DNA from: Teichococcus aerophilus
GTDB lineage: Bacteria; Pseudomonadota; Alphaproteobacteria; Acetobacterales; Acetobacteraceae
Length of the DNA stretch: 64,000 nucleotides
Reading direction: 5' to 3'
Assembly (NCBI RefSeq): GCF_014490485.1
Contig: NZ_JACTVA010000022.1
Span: 21,320-85,319 of the forward strand
Positions 1 to 9,567 of the stretch are shown piece after piece. The number at the start of each line of letters is the position of its first letter. Within the stretch, counting starts at the first letter, position 1. A program made the translations under genes and the position numbers. Below the pieces are notes generated by a model, which did not search any database, had not been told where the DNA came from, and worked only from the letters and a program-made list of their open reading frames with translations.

Positions 1-1
1 G

Positions 2-544
2 CTGTTCGCCGAATTGGGGCAACGCCACGGAAGGCTGGACCTGCTGGTGAACAATGCCGGCGTCGCCGGCGCGGATACGATGGAGGCCGGGGCGGATGAC
101 GCGCTGTGGCACAGCATCATCGGCGTCAACCTGCACGGCACCTACCATTGCTGCAAGGCGGCGCTGCCCTGGCTGCCGGACCATGCTGGGCGCATCGTCA
201 ATATCGCTTCCACCCTCGGGCTACGCGGCGTGCCGGACCAGGCGGCCTATTGCGCGGCCAAGCATGGCGTGGTCGGGCTGACGCGTGCGCTGGCACTGCG
301 GCTGGCGCCGCGCGGCATCACCGTGAATGCCGTCTGCCCCGGTTGGGTGGAGACGGAGATGGCGGCCGGGCGCTTCCGCGAGCTCGGCGTCGGCATCGCC
401 GATATCCGTGCCACCGTGCCGACCGGGCAATTGGTGCAACCGGATGAGGTGGCGGAGCTGGTGGCCTTCCTGACCCGCCCGGCGGCGTCCAGCATCACCG
501 GCCAGGCCCTGGTGGTCGATGGTGGCGGGCTGGCCTCAGCTTAA
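2..544 (+). CDS. SDR-family oxidoreductase, 5' end outside window
   Basis: C-terminal 180 residues of a short-chain dehydrogenase/reductase. The reading frame is open back to the window edge, so the Rossmann glycine motif is missing only because of the cut. Visible are the NNAG motif, a catalytic Ser in VNIAST, the YCAAK active-site Tyr/Lys pair, the PGWVETEM segment and the terminal VDGGG typical of classical SDRs using NAD(P)H. The substrate cannot be read from the sequence. A 266-bp gap follows before the amidohydrolase operon, so it probably ends an upstream unit. The family is certain; the reaction is unknown. Confidence 0.9.
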   Translation: MFAELGQRHGRLDLLVNNAGVAGADTMEAGADDALWHSIIGVNLHGTYHCCKAALPWLPDHAGRIVNIASTLGLRGVPDQAAYCAAKHGVVGLTRALALRLAPRGITVNAVCPGWVETEMAAGRFRELGVGIADIRATVPTGQLVQPDEVAELVAFLTRPAASSITGQALVVDGGGLASA

Positions 545-810
545 GCGCTGCCGAGCGCGGTAAGCCGCGCGTTTCTTAAATTCAAGGAACTGCACAGCCA
601 GCATGCGCGCGCGTGGTCATTGTGACTGCGCGGCGTGCAGCGCTGGTCGGGAGAGGTGCGGCATTCCGCTTCCACCGGGTTGACGGGACAGCCCGCTGCT
701 GGTGACATCCCTGCAATCAAAAATCCAGGGGAGCCGGTCATGCATGTTGCAACCTCGTTGAGGCCTTTCCGCCCCGCTGCGGGCACAGGCCTCGGGCGGA
801 GCTACGAAGC

Positions 811-2472
811 ATGACAGCGGACCTGCTGATTTCTGGCGGGCGTATCTTCCTTGGATTGGACAAGGGATTTGCCGAGGCGATGGTGGTGCGGGACGGCCGC
901 GTGGCGGCTGTCGGGTCATCCGACGACGTCGCGCATCTGGTCGGTGCCGGGACGCGCAAGGTGGACCTTGCGGGCCGGCTGGCCACCCCGGCGCTGAACG
1001 AAGCGCATATGCACCTGCTGCCCTTCGGCCTGGGGTTGAGCCAGGTGAATTTGCGCGCCGAGGAGGTGCGCAGCCTGGACGAGATTCTCGGCAGGATCGC
1101 TGCGGCGGCCAAGAAGATTCCAAAGGGGCAGTGGATTCTCGGGCGTGGTTACGACCACGGCGAGCTCGATATCGGGCGGCATCCGCTGGCCGAGGAATTG
1201 GATCGTGCGGCCCCCGATCATCCGGTTTTCATAGTGCGCACCTGTGGACATGTAGCGGTGGCCAATACAGCGGCGCTGCGACTCGCAGGCGTCAGCCACA
1301 ACACGCCGGACCCGGAAGGCGGCGCGATCGAGCGCAAGAACGGCAAGCTGACCGGCCTGTTCCAGGAACGCGCGATGCGGCTGGTGCGGGATGTGATGCC
1401 GCCGCCATCCGAGGCACGCATGGTCGATGCGATCGAGGCGGCGGGGCGCGAACTGGCCAGCATGGGCTTCGCCAGCGCCAGCGACATGAATGTGGGCATG
1501 ACGGCAGGCCTTGCCGAGATTGAGGCCTACCGGCGTGCCGAGGCCGATGGGCGGCTGCTGCAGCGCATGTGGCAGGTGCTGGCCGGCAACCCGGAAGGCA
1601 TCGCCAAGAGCGCCTGGGAGGCCGGGCTGCGCCCTGGCGTGGCCGCGGGGCCGACCGCCGAGGCGATGCTCGCCTGGGGCGCTGTGAAGGTGTTCGGCGA
1701 TGGCTCCGCCGGTGGGCTGACCGCCGCCTTCTTCGACCCCTATCTGGAAAGCGCCGGCGGCGGCACCGGCATCTTCTGTTTCCCCGATGCGGCGATGCAG
1801 CAGATGCTGGGGCACTACCATCGCCAGGGCTGGCAGCTGGACATCCACGCCATCGGCGACGCCGCGATCGAGCAGGTGCTGGTAGGCATGGAGATGGCGG
1901 ACAGCGCGGAGGCGCCGATCGGCGGCCGCCGGCACCGCATCGAGCATTGCGGCTTCCTCAATGCCAACCAGCGGCGGCGGATGCTGCGGCACGGCATCAT
2001 CCCGATTCCGCAGCCGCTGTTCATGTATGAGTTCGGCGACCTCTACGTGCGCAACCTGGGGCTGGAGCGGGCCGAGGCCGCCTACCCGATGCGCACCTGG
2101 CTGCTGGAAGGCCACCACCCGGCCGCGTCCTCCGATAGCCCGGTCTGCACGGTCAACCCGTTCCAGAACCTCTATACGATGATCACCCGCAAGACGAACA
2201 AGGGCACCGTGCTGGGCGCCGAGGAGACGCTGACGCCGGAGCAGGCGCTGCATTGCTACACTTGGTGCGGTGCCTATTCGCAGTTCGCCGAAGGCGACCG
2301 CGGCACGCTGGAGGTGGGCATGCAGGCGGATATCACCGTCTTCTCCCGCGACCTGCTCTCCATCGCGCCGGAGGAGATCCTGACGACGCAGGCGGACCTG
2401 ACCTTCCGTGGCGGCGTGCCGATCTTCGACCGTCATGGGGAGGCCGGCACGCTGGCCGGCGTCGCGGACTGA
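811..2472 (+). CDS. YtcJ-like metal-dependent amidohydrolase
   Basis: A 553-aa member of the amidohydrolase 3 (YtcJ-like) group, expected to hydrolyse C-N bonds using bound metal. The metal-binding HxH lies at residues 66-68 (AHMHL). Later conserved blocks are DIHAIGDAAI, HRIEHCGF and SSDSPV, which carry the remaining His and Asp ligands. There is no signal peptide, so it is cytoplasmic. The ATG follows a purine-rich GGCGGAGC. It is the first gene of an operon that continues only 4 bp later into a peptide-type permease, so its substrate is probably imported by that transporter. No clear promoter was seen in the 266 bp upstream. Exact substrate unknown. Confidence 0.88.
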   Translation: MTADLLISGGRIFLGLDKGFAEAMVVRDGRVAAVGSSDDVAHLVGAGTRKVDLAGRLATPALNEAHMHLLPFGLGLSQVNLRAEEVRSLDEILGRIAAAAKKIPKGQWILGRGYDHGELDIGRHPLAEELDRAAPDHPVFIVRTCGHVAVANTAALRLAGVSHNTPDPEGGAIERKNGKLTGLFQERAMRLVRDVMPPPSEARMVDAIEAAGRELASMGFASASDMNVGMTAGLAEIEAYRRAEADGRLLQRMWQVLAGNPEGIAKSAWEAGLRPGVAAGPTAEAMLAWGAVKVFGDGSAGGLTAAFFDPYLESAGGGTGIFCFPDAAMQQMLGHYHRQGWQLDIHAIGDAAIEQVLVGMEMADSAEAPIGGRRHRIEHCGFLNANQRRRMLRHGIIPIPQPLFMYEFGDLYVRNLGLERAEAAYPMRTWLLEGHHPAASSDSPVCTVNPFQNLYTMITRKTNKGTVLGAEETLTPEQALHCYTWCGAYSQFAEGDRGTLEVGMQADITVFSRDLLSIAPEEILTTQADLTFRGGVPIFDRHGEAGTLAGVAD

Positions 2473-2476
2473 CATC

Positions 2477-3418
2477 ATGCTGCGCCATGTCCTGCAACGC
2501 GTGTTAATGGCCGTCCCGGTTCTGCTGGGCGTGCTGCTGATTGGCTTCCTGTTGATGCAGGTCGTGCCGACCGACCCGGCGACGGTGCGGGCCGGCCCGA
2601 CGGCGACGGCCGAGGTGGTGGCGCAGATCCGCGCCGATATGGGGCTGGACCAGCCACTCTACATGCAGTTCGGCCTGTATATGTGGCGGCTGCTGCATGG
2701 GGATCTCGGCGTCTCCATCATCAACAACGTGCCGGTGACGCAGGAGCTTGGTGCCACGATCGGCCCGACGCTGGAACTGATGTTCGCTTCGTTGTTCTGG
2801 TCCATCCCCATCGGCATCGCGCTGGGCACCGTGGCCGCCTATTGGCGCGGGTCGCTGCTGGACCGCTTCGTCACGGCGCTGTCGGTGGCCGGCGGTTCGG
2901 TGCCGGTGTTCTTCCTCGGGCTGATGTTGATCTGGTTCGTGGGCTTCCAGTGGCAGTGGCTGCCCTTCACCGGGCGCGGCGGTCCGTTGTGGAGCCTGGA
3001 GGGGTGGCAATCCCTGGCGCTGCCGGCACTGACCCTCGGCGGCACCTTCATCGCCCCCGTGGCGCGCATGACGCGCACCGCGGTGTTGGAGGTGCTGGGC
3101 GCCGAGCATGTGCGGACGGCGCGCGCTAAGGGCCTCGGCGAATTCGCCGTGGTGCTGCACCACGCGCTGCGCAACGCGCTGATTCCGGTGGTGACGCTGA
3201 TCGGCCTGCAGATCGGCTTCCTGCTGGGCGGCGCGGTGGTGACGGAGACGGTGTTCTCCTGGCCCGGGGTCGGGCGGCTGGCCGTGGGTGCCATCCTGTC
3301 TTCCGACTTCCCGATGGCGCAGGGTACTATCCTGATCCTGTCCCTGGGCTTCATCGTGGTGAACCTGCTGGTGGACATTCTCTATGTGGCGCTCGATCCG
3401 CGCATGCGGGGGGCCTGA
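2477..3418 (+). CDS. ABC transporter permease, DppB/OppB type
   Basis: A 313-aa inner-membrane permease of the dipeptide/oligopeptide/nickel family. The N-terminus MLRHVLQRVLMAVPVLLGV is the usual first membrane segment, followed by a periplasmic stretch with VPTDPA. Five further hydrophobic segments follow, with the EAA loop around RTARAKGLG that docks on the ATPase. The ATG at 2477 was chosen because it lies 4 bp after the upstream stop and gives the standard family N-terminus; a longer in-frame start at 2408 would overlap the previous gene by 65 bp. It pairs with the permease starting 2 bp downstream. Confidence 0.93.
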   Translation: MLRHVLQRVLMAVPVLLGVLLIGFLLMQVVPTDPATVRAGPTATAEVVAQIRADMGLDQPLYMQFGLYMWRLLHGDLGVSIINNVPVTQELGATIGPTLELMFASLFWSIPIGIALGTVAAYWRGSLLDRFVTALSVAGGSVPVFFLGLMLIWFVGFQWQWLPFTGRGGPLWSLEGWQSLALPALTLGGTFIAPVARMTRTAVLEVLGAEHVRTARAKGLGEFAVVLHHALRNALIPVVTLIGLQIGFLLGGAVVTETVFSWPGVGRLAVGAILSSDFPMAQGTILILSLGFIVVNLLVDILYVALDPRMRGA

Positions 3419-3420
3419 GC

Positions 3421-4314
3421 ATGGCTGACATCGGAGCCTCCGCCGCTGCCGTGGTCGCCCCCGTTCCCGCCTCCATGCCCAAGCGGCCGGGCATGCTGAG
3501 GCGGCTGGTGCGGGAGCCCGTGGCGGCGATCGCGCTGGCCATCGTTGTGCTGCTGGTGCTGGTGGCGCTGCTGGCGCCCTGGCTGGCGCCGACGGGGCCG
3601 TTCGACAACGACCTCTCCGTCGCGCTCTCCGTGCCTGGTACGGAAGGGCTGATGCTGGGCGCGGACGGGCAGGGTCGGAACATGATCACCCGCCTGCTCT
3701 ACGGCCTGCGCGCCACGCTGATGATGGGCGTGGCCTCCGTGCTGCTGGGCGGCGTTGTCGGCGCGCTGGTCGGCTTCGCCGCCGCCTTCTACCGCCGCAT
3801 CGACGGGCTGCTGATGCGGTTGATGGACATGCTGCTGTCCTTCCCCGCCATCCTGTTCGGGCTGGCGATCGCCGCCATTCTTGGCCCGGGGATCTCGACC
3901 ATCATCCTGGCGCTCTCCGTCGCCACGGTGCCGCTGATGGCGCGCATCGTGCGTGGCAGCGCCATGGTGGTGATGCGGCAGGACTATATCGAGGCCGCGC
4001 GGGCCACCGGCATGAGCGACGCCCGGCTGATCCTGCGGCACCTGGCGCCCAACTGCCTCTCGCCGTTGTTCGTCTTCGCGACGCTGCGCTTCGGCCAGGT
4101 CATCCTGCTGGGCTCGGCGCTGTCCTTCCTCGGCCTCGGCGCGCAGGCGCCGATGGCGGAGCTGGGCGCGATGGCCTCCGAAGGGCGGGACTTCCTGTTC
4201 TTCGCCCCGCATATCGCGGTGATCCCGTGCTTGCTGATCTTCACGATCGTGCTGGCCTTCAACCTGCTGGGCGACGCGCTGCGTGATGCGCTGGACCCGA
4301 GGCTGCGTGTCTGA
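3421..4314 (+). CDS. ABC transporter permease, DppC/OppC type
   Basis: A 297-aa partner permease. It has a proline/alanine-rich cytoplasmic N-terminus of about 30 residues, one hydrophobic segment (IALAIVVLLVLVALLAPWL), the LGADGQGRNMITRLLYG block typical of DppC proteins, and a C-terminal permease domain with the EAA loop DYIEAARATGMSD. Its start lies 2 bp behind the DppB-like stop, so translation is probably coupled. With the DppB-like subunit it should form the membrane channel of the importer encoded here. Confidence 0.93.
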   Translation: MADIGASAAAVVAPVPASMPKRPGMLRRLVREPVAAIALAIVVLLVLVALLAPWLAPTGPFDNDLSVALSVPGTEGLMLGADGQGRNMITRLLYGLRATLMMGVASVLLGGVVGALVGFAAAFYRRIDGLLMRLMDMLLSFPAILFGLAIAAILGPGISTIILALSVATVPLMARIVRGSAMVVMRQDYIEAARATGMSDARLILRHLAPNCLSPLFVFATLRFGQVILLGSALSFLGLGAQAPMAELGAMASEGRDFLFFAPHIAVIPCLLIFTIVLAFNLLGDALRDALDPRLRV

Positions 4315-4354
4315 ACATAACAGGCCCGCACAGGGCCGTTGGGAGACTGGTGAG

Positions 4355-5950
4355 ATGAAGAAGACCCTGGGTGCCGCCATGCTGGCGCTCACCGCCGCCG
4401 CCTTGCCGGCCAGCGGCGCCTTCGCGCAGGCCGCGCCGCGCGACACGCTGGTGGCGCTGCGCTCTATCGACGCGGACAACTACGACCCGCATCGCTCCAC
4501 CGCGCGCAGCAATGGCGAGGTGATGTACATGATGGCGGACACGCTGGTGTCGCTGGATTGGGATATGAAGACCGTGCGGCCCGGCCTGGCCGAGAGCTGG
4601 TCGGTCAGCGAGGATGGCAAGACCTACACCTTCCGCCTGCGCCGCGACGTCACCTTCTGCAACGGCAAGAAGATGACCGCCGCCGACGTAGCCTATTCCA
4701 TCAACCGCTGGGTGGACCCGGCGACGCGCAGCCCGGTGCGCTGGCGCGCCGGCAACGTCAAGGAAGTGCGCGCGGTCGACGACTACACGGTCGAGTACGA
4801 GCTGAACGAGCCGTTCGGTGAGTTGCTGTACCAGCTGACGCTGTTCTTCGCCTCGATCATCGACAAGGAGAATGTCGAGGCCCTGGGCGCCAATTTCGGC
4901 GTGCAGGGCTTCAACGGCACCGGGCCGTATTGCTGGGAATCCTGGACGCCGCGCCAGCAGCTGACGCTGCGCCGCCACCCCACCTACACCTGGGGCCCAC
5001 CGATCTACCAGAACCCCTCGCCGCAGGTGGAGCGGGTGATCTGGCGCGTAATCCCGGAATCCAACACCCGCCTCGCCGCGCTGCAATCCGGCCAGGGTGA
5101 TGTGACGCAGTACATCCCGCACATCGCCGTGGCGCAGCTGCAGCGCCTGCCGACGGTGCAGGTGACGACGCAGCCGAACTACCTGTGGGATTACTTTTTC
5201 GGGTTCAAGGTGGACAAGCCGGTGGTCAGCGACCCCGCCATCCGCCGTGCCGCCAACATGGCGGTGAACCGGGAAGCGGTGACCAAGGCGGCCTTCTTCA
5301 CCGCCGCGCAGCCGATGAACGGCTACATCAACCCGGCGGCGCTGGGCTACAGTGCCGAGGCATCCGGCCTGTTGCCGGGCCATGACCCGGAAGCGGCGCG
5401 CAAGCTGCTGGAGGAAGCCGGCTGGCGGGCGGGTTCCGATGGTATCCGCGTGAAGGATGGCCTGCGCGCCAGCTTCACCCTGTATGGCATCCAGGACCAG
5501 GTGAATCGGCAGATCGCCGAGGCCATCCAGGCGGATCTCCGCCGCGTCGGTATCGAGATGAAGATCCAGCTGTGGGATGCCACGGTTGCCTGGGGCAAGC
5601 TGGCCACGCAGGAATTCGACAGCTTCATCATGTCCTACCCCTACGTCTCCGCCACGGACGGGCTGGCGCTGTATTTCGACGGCGCCAACCGGCCGACGCC
5701 CAACCGCATGAACTGGAACGACGACGCGACCAACGCGGCGCTGCGCCAGGCCCGCGGCGGCCTGACGCAGGAGGAGCGCAACACCGCCATCGGCCAGGTG
5801 CAGCGCATCGTGACCGAGGCGAATACCTGGATCCCGGTGGCGCATGAGAACCTGTATCTTGCCGCCTCCCAGCGTGTGCAGGGCGCCCGGGCGCACGGCA
5901 TCTATGGTGTCGCGCTCTACAAGGGCCTCGACATCCGCTTGACTCGCTAA
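4355..5950 (+). CDS. ABC transporter substrate-binding protein, family 5
   Basis: A 531-aa periplasmic solute-binding protein of the peptide/nickel class (SBP family 5). The ATG at 4355 gives a clean Sec signal peptide (MKKTLGAAMLALTAAALPAS, cut near AFAQ/A); upstream in-frame starts would bury it. Family hallmarks are PGLAESWSVSEDGKTYTF near the N-terminus and the RRAANMAVNREAVTKA helix in the middle. No lipobox is present, so the protein should be soluble. It lies between the permeases and a second amidohydrolase. The ligand could be a short peptide or a cyclic amide or amidine; the hydrolases on each side favour a compound opened or deaminated after uptake. Confidence 0.92.
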   Translation: MKKTLGAAMLALTAAALPASGAFAQAAPRDTLVALRSIDADNYDPHRSTARSNGEVMYMMADTLVSLDWDMKTVRPGLAESWSVSEDGKTYTFRLRRDVTFCNGKKMTAADVAYSINRWVDPATRSPVRWRAGNVKEVRAVDDYTVEYELNEPFGELLYQLTLFFASIIDKENVEALGANFGVQGFNGTGPYCWESWTPRQQLTLRRHPTYTWGPPIYQNPSPQVERVIWRVIPESNTRLAALQSGQGDVTQYIPHIAVAQLQRLPTVQVTTQPNYLWDYFFGFKVDKPVVSDPAIRRAANMAVNREAVTKAAFFTAAQPMNGYINPAALGYSAEASGLLPGHDPEAARKLLEEAGWRAGSDGIRVKDGLRASFTLYGIQDQVNRQIAEAIQADLRRVGIEMKIQLWDATVAWGKLATQEFDSFIMSYPYVSATDGLALYFDGANRPTPNRMNWNDDATNAALRQARGGLTQEERNTAIGQVQRIVTEANTWIPVAHENLYLAASQRVQGARAHGIYGVALYKGLDIRLTR

Positions 5951-5972
5951 CGAACAAGAAGGGGCAGGGACG

Positions 5973-7406
5973 ATGACCACCACCGTGATCCGCAACGCCG
6001 ATCTCGTCATCGCATGGGACGCGTCGGCCAAGCAGCATGTCTACATGACGGATGCGGAGGTGGCCTATCGTGACGGCCAGATCACCTTCGTCGGCCGCGG
6101 CTATGATGGGCCGGCGGAGGAGATCATTGACGGCAAGGGCATGATGGTCATGCCCGGCCTCGTCAACATCCACTGCCACCCTTCCAGCGAGCCGATGAAC
6201 AAGGGGCTGATCGACGAGATCGGCTCCCCCGGCCTGTATAATTCGTCGCTCTACGAATACATGCCGATCTTCCGTGCCGATGCGGAAGCAGTGCCGTCCT
6301 GCGTGCGGGTCGCGTTGTCGGAGCTGCTGCTCTCCGGCGTCACCACCGTGGCGGATCTTTCCATGGCGCATCCGGCCTGGCTGGACCTGCTGGCGGAGAG
6401 CGGCATGCGGGTGTGCATCGCGCCGATGTTCCGCTCGGCGCGCTGGTTCACCAAGAACGGCCACGTCGTCGAATATGAGTGGGACGAGGCGGCCGGTGAG
6501 AAATCCATGGGCGAGGCGCTGAAGCTGATCGAGCGCGCCGAGCAGCATGAATCCGGCCGCCTGTTCGGCATGGTCGTCCCCGCGCAGATCGACACCTGCT
6601 CGGAGACGCTGCTGCGCGAAAGCTTCCAGGAGGCCGAGAAGCGTGGTCTCTCCTGGCAGATCCACGCGGCGCAGAGCGTGGTGGAGTTCCACGAGATCAC
6701 CCGCCGCAGCGGCCATACGCCGATCGGCTGGCTGGACAGCATGGGGCTGTTGTCGGACCGCTCCATCATCGGCCACGGTATCTTCCTCGACGACCATCCC
6801 AGCACTCGCTGGCATACCGAGAACGATCTGGACCGCCTGGCGGACACCGGCACCACGGTCGCGCATTGCCCGACGGTGTTCGCCCGGCGCGGCATCGCCA
6901 TGCGGTCCTTTGGCCGTTACCGCAAGCGCGGCGTGAACATGGGTGTCGGCACCGATACCTATCCGCACAACATGTTGGATGAGCTGCGGCTGGTGTCCTA
7001 CCTCGCCCGCACGCAATCCGGCGACCCGCGCAGCCTGACCTCCACCGACCTGTTCGACGCCGCGACCATCGGCGGCGCGCAGGCGCTGAACCGCGAGGAT
7101 ATCGGCCGCCTCGCCCCCGGTTGCCGGGCCGACTTCGTCATGGTGGACGTGACGCACCCGCAGATGCGCCCGGCACGCGACCCGATGCGCAGCCTGATCT
7201 ACGCCGCCGGCGACCGCGCCATCCGCTCCGTCCATGTCGAGGGCCAGCAGGTGGTCAAGGACGGGAAGGTGCTGACCATGGATTACGAAGGTGCGGCGGC
7301 GCATTTGGATGAAGCGCAGAAGCGCATCCTCGACCGTGCGCCTTCGCAGGACTGGGCGCACCGGCCGGTGGAGAAGATCTCGCCGCCGACCTTCCGGTGG
7401 GCCTGA
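5973..7406 (+). CDS. Amidohydrolase, SsnA/TrzN/chlorohydrolase-like
   Basis: A 477-aa member of the amidohydrolase superfamily group that includes aminohydrolases and triazine hydrolases. Metal and catalytic blocks can be read in order: VNIHCH (HxH), [16 protein letters not shown], and [10 protein letters not shown] with the catalytic Asp. The C-terminal [14 protein letters not shown] returns to the small beta domain. Cytoplasmic. A strong Shine-Dalgarno (AAGGGGCAGGG) precedes the ATG. It sits inside the transport operon between the binding protein and the first ATPase and overlaps the ATPase start by one base (TGATG), which ties it to the imported substrate. Deaminase versus ring-opening hydrolase cannot be decided. 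Confidence 0.9.
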   Translation: MTTTVIRNADLVIAWDASAKQHVYMTDAEVAYRDGQITFVGRGYDGPAEEIIDGKGMMVMPGLVNIHCHPSSEPMNKGLIDEIGSPGLYNSSLYEYMPIFRADAEAVPSCVRVALSELLLSGVTTVADLSMAHPAWLDLLAESGMRVCIAPMFRSARWFTKNGHVVEYEWDEAAGEKSMGEALKLIERAEQHESGRLFGMVVPAQIDTCSETLLRESFQEAEKRGLSWQIHAAQSVVEFHEITRRSGHTPIGWLDSMGLLSDRSIIGHGIFLDDHPSTRWHTENDLDRLADTGTTVAHCPTVFARRGIAMRSFGRYRKRGVNMGVGTDTYPHNMLDELRLVSYLARTQSGDPRSLTSTDLFDAATIGGAQALNREDIGRLAPGCRADFVMVDVTHPQMRPARDPMRSLIYAAGDRAIRSVHVEGQQVVKDGKVLTMDYEGAAAHLDEAQKRILDRAPSQDWAHRPVEKISPPTFRWA

Positions 7407-8407
7407 TGCAGCAGGAGCTGTTGCGCGTCGAGGGGCTGAGGACGGTCTTCCAGACCTCCTCCGGCCTCGTGCGGGCGGTCGATGGGGTGGACCTGTCCGT
7501 GGCGCGCGGGCGTACGCTGGGCATCGTGGGGGAGAGCGGCTGCGGCAAGTCGATGCTCTCGCTCTCCATCATGCGCCTGGTGCCGCAGCCGGGGCGAACG
7601 GTGGACGGCAAGGTGCTGCTGGAAGGCCGCAACCTGCTGGATATCCCGACCGGGGATATGCGGCAGGTGCGCGGAGGGCAGATCGCCATGATCTTCCAGG
7701 AGCCGATGACCAGCCTGAACCCGGTGCACACGGTCGGGCGGCAGATCGTCGAGGCGATGAAGGTGCACTCCCCGAAGGATAGTGCGGCCGCGCTGAAGGA
7801 ACAGGCTATCGCGGCGCTGAAGCGGGTGCGCATCCCGTCGCCTGAGCGGCGCTTCGACGAGTATCCGCACCAGCTTTCCGGCGGCATGCGGCAGCGGGTG
7901 ATGATCGCCATGGCGCTGGCCTGCCGGCCGCGCCTGTTGATCGCCGATGAGCCGACCACGGCGCTGGACGTGACGGTGCAGGCGCAGATCCTCGACCTGT
8001 TGCGGGAGTTGCAGGCCGAGACGGGGATGTCGATCATCCTGATCACCCATGATCTTGGCGTGGTGGCGGAGATGGCCGACGACGTGGCGGTGATGTATGC
8101 CGGCAAGGTGGTGGAGCGCACCAGCGCCCGCGCGTTGTTCGAGGACCCGCAGCACCCCTACACGCTCGGCCTGCTGGGCTCTGTCCCCCGGCTGGACGAG
8201 GATCGGGACCGCCTGCTGGCGATCGAGGGCGCCGTGCCGCCGCCCTTCGCCTTCCCCGATGGCTGCCGCTTCAATCCGCGCTGCCCCTTCGCCATCGCCC
8301 GCTGCCGGACGGAGATGCCGCCGCTGCGGCTGGTGGAGGATGGGCATGAGGTGGCCTGCCACCGTGCGCCGATCGAGAAGGCCCTGGCCATGGAGAGCGC
8401 GGCATGA
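7406..8407 (+). CDS. ABC transporter ATP-binding protein, DppD type
   Basis: A 333-aa ATPase of the peptide importer. Walker A GESGCGKS lies near residues 42-49, the Q-loop is [11 protein letters not shown], the signature is LSGGMRQR, Walker B is [12 protein letters not shown] and the switch His is in LITHDLG. The C-terminal oligopeptide/dipeptide extension ends with the Cys-containing [13 protein letters not shown], a region that carries an Fe-S cluster or structural cysteines in several relatives. The ATG at 7406 was chosen because it overlaps the preceding stop as TGATG; a GTG at 7397 is in frame but less likely. Confidence 0.94.
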   Translation: MQQELLRVEGLRTVFQTSSGLVRAVDGVDLSVARGRTLGIVGESGCGKSMLSLSIMRLVPQPGRTVDGKVLLEGRNLLDIPTGDMRQVRGGQIAMIFQEPMTSLNPVHTVGRQIVEAMKVHSPKDSAAALKEQAIAALKRVRIPSPERRFDEYPHQLSGGMRQRVMIAMALACRPRLLIADEPTTALDVTVQAQILDLLRELQAETGMSIILITHDLGVVAEMADDVAVMYAGKVVERTSARALFEDPQHPYTLGLLGSVPRLDEDRDRLLAIEGAVPPPFAFPDGCRFNPRCPFAIARCRTEMPPLRLVEDGHEVACHRAPIEKALAMESAA

Positions 8408-9468
8408 GCGTGTTGCTGGAAGTCTCGGACCTGGCCAAGCACTATCCGGTCAAGAAAGGCATCATCCGGCAGAAGCAGGTCGGCGCGGTGCGCGCGGTGG
8501 ATGGCGTGTCCTTCAGCCTCCGCCGGGGTGAGACGCTGGCGTTGGTGGGGGAATCCGGCTGCGGCAAGTCCACCACCGCCCGGCTGGTGCTGCGGTTGAT
8601 CGAGCCTTCTGCCGGCAGCATCCGCTTCGACGGCCAGGACGTGACCGGGCTGGATGATGGCGGCATGCGCGGACTGCGCCGCCGCATGCAGATCGTGTTC
8701 CAGGACCCTTATGCCAGCCTCAACCCGCGGCTGACGGTCGGCGATGCCATTGCCGAGCCGATGGTGGTGCACGGCATCGGCAACGATGCAAGCCGCCGCG
8801 CCAAGGTACAGGAATTGCTGGCGCTGGTCGGGCTGCGGCCGTTCCATGCGGACCGCTACCCGCATGAATTCTCCGGCGGGCAGCGGCAGCGCATCGGTAT
8901 CGCCCGCGCTCTGGCGGTGGAGCCGGACCTAGTTGTGTGCGACGAGCCGGTCTCGGCGCTGGACGTGTCCATCCAGGCGCAGGTGGTCAACCTGATGAAG
9001 GACCTGCAGGCACGGCTCGGCCTGTCCTACCTGTTCATCGCGCATGACCTGGCGGTGGTGAAGCACATGGCGGACCGCATTGCCGTCATGTATCTCGGCG
9101 CCATGATGGAAGTGGGCGGCAAGGGGGAACTGTTCGCGCGTCCGCGCCACCCGTACACGCGGGCTTTGCTCTCCGCCATTCCGCACCCCGATCCGTCCCG
9201 GCGCGGCAGCGTCACGCCGCTTGGCGGCGACGTGCCGAGCCCGATGGCGGTGCCGCCCGGCTGCCGCTTCCACACCCGCTGCCCCTACGCGCAGGAGCGG
9301 TGCCGGAGCGAGGTGCCGCGGATGCGTGAGATCGCCCCCGGCCAGCAGGTGGCCTGCCACTTCTCCGAGACCTTGCCGGATGTGCCGGCAGCGCAGTCCA
9401 ACGGCCTGACGGCCATCGCGGCGCACCGCCTCGCCCTGTACGACGCGGCTCGCCACAAGGTGGGGTGA
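8404..9468 (+). CDS. ABC transporter ATP-binding protein, DppF type
   Basis: A 354-aa second ATPase of the importer. Walker A GESGCGKS near residue 50, Q-loop [11 protein letters not shown], signature FSGGQRQR, Walker [13 protein letters not shown], and the Cys-bearing C-terminal motif [13 protein letters not shown]. It begins with an ATGA overlap on the DppD-like stop. It closes the operon: the next start is 99 bp away and belongs to an unrelated secreted protein. The final 30 residues (from about [13 protein letters not shown]) go beyond the usual family end and look poorly conserved. Confidence 0.94.
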   Translation: MSVLLEVSDLAKHYPVKKGIIRQKQVGAVRAVDGVSFSLRRGETLALVGESGCGKSTTARLVLRLIEPSAGSIRFDGQDVTGLDDGGMRGLRRRMQIVFQDPYASLNPRLTVGDAIAEPMVVHGIGNDASRRAKVQELLALVGLRPFHADRYPHEFSGGQRQRIGIARALAVEPDLVVCDEPVSALDVSIQAQVVNLMKDLQARLGLSYLFIAHDLAVVKHMADRIAVMYLGAMMEVGGKGELFARPRHPYTRALLSAIPHPDPSRRGSVTPLGGDVPSPMAVPPGCRFHTRCPYAQERCRSEVPRMREIAPGQQVACHFSETLPDVPAAQSNGLTAIAAHRLALYDAARHKVG

Positions 9469-9567
9469 GGCGCGGCGCCGCTTCGGCGGAACGTGATGAC
9501 GCGGCCGATTGCCGAAGCCGTGCAGGTGGAGCTAGCTGCCGTCCGAAGTGATCAGCGGACGAAGCAC

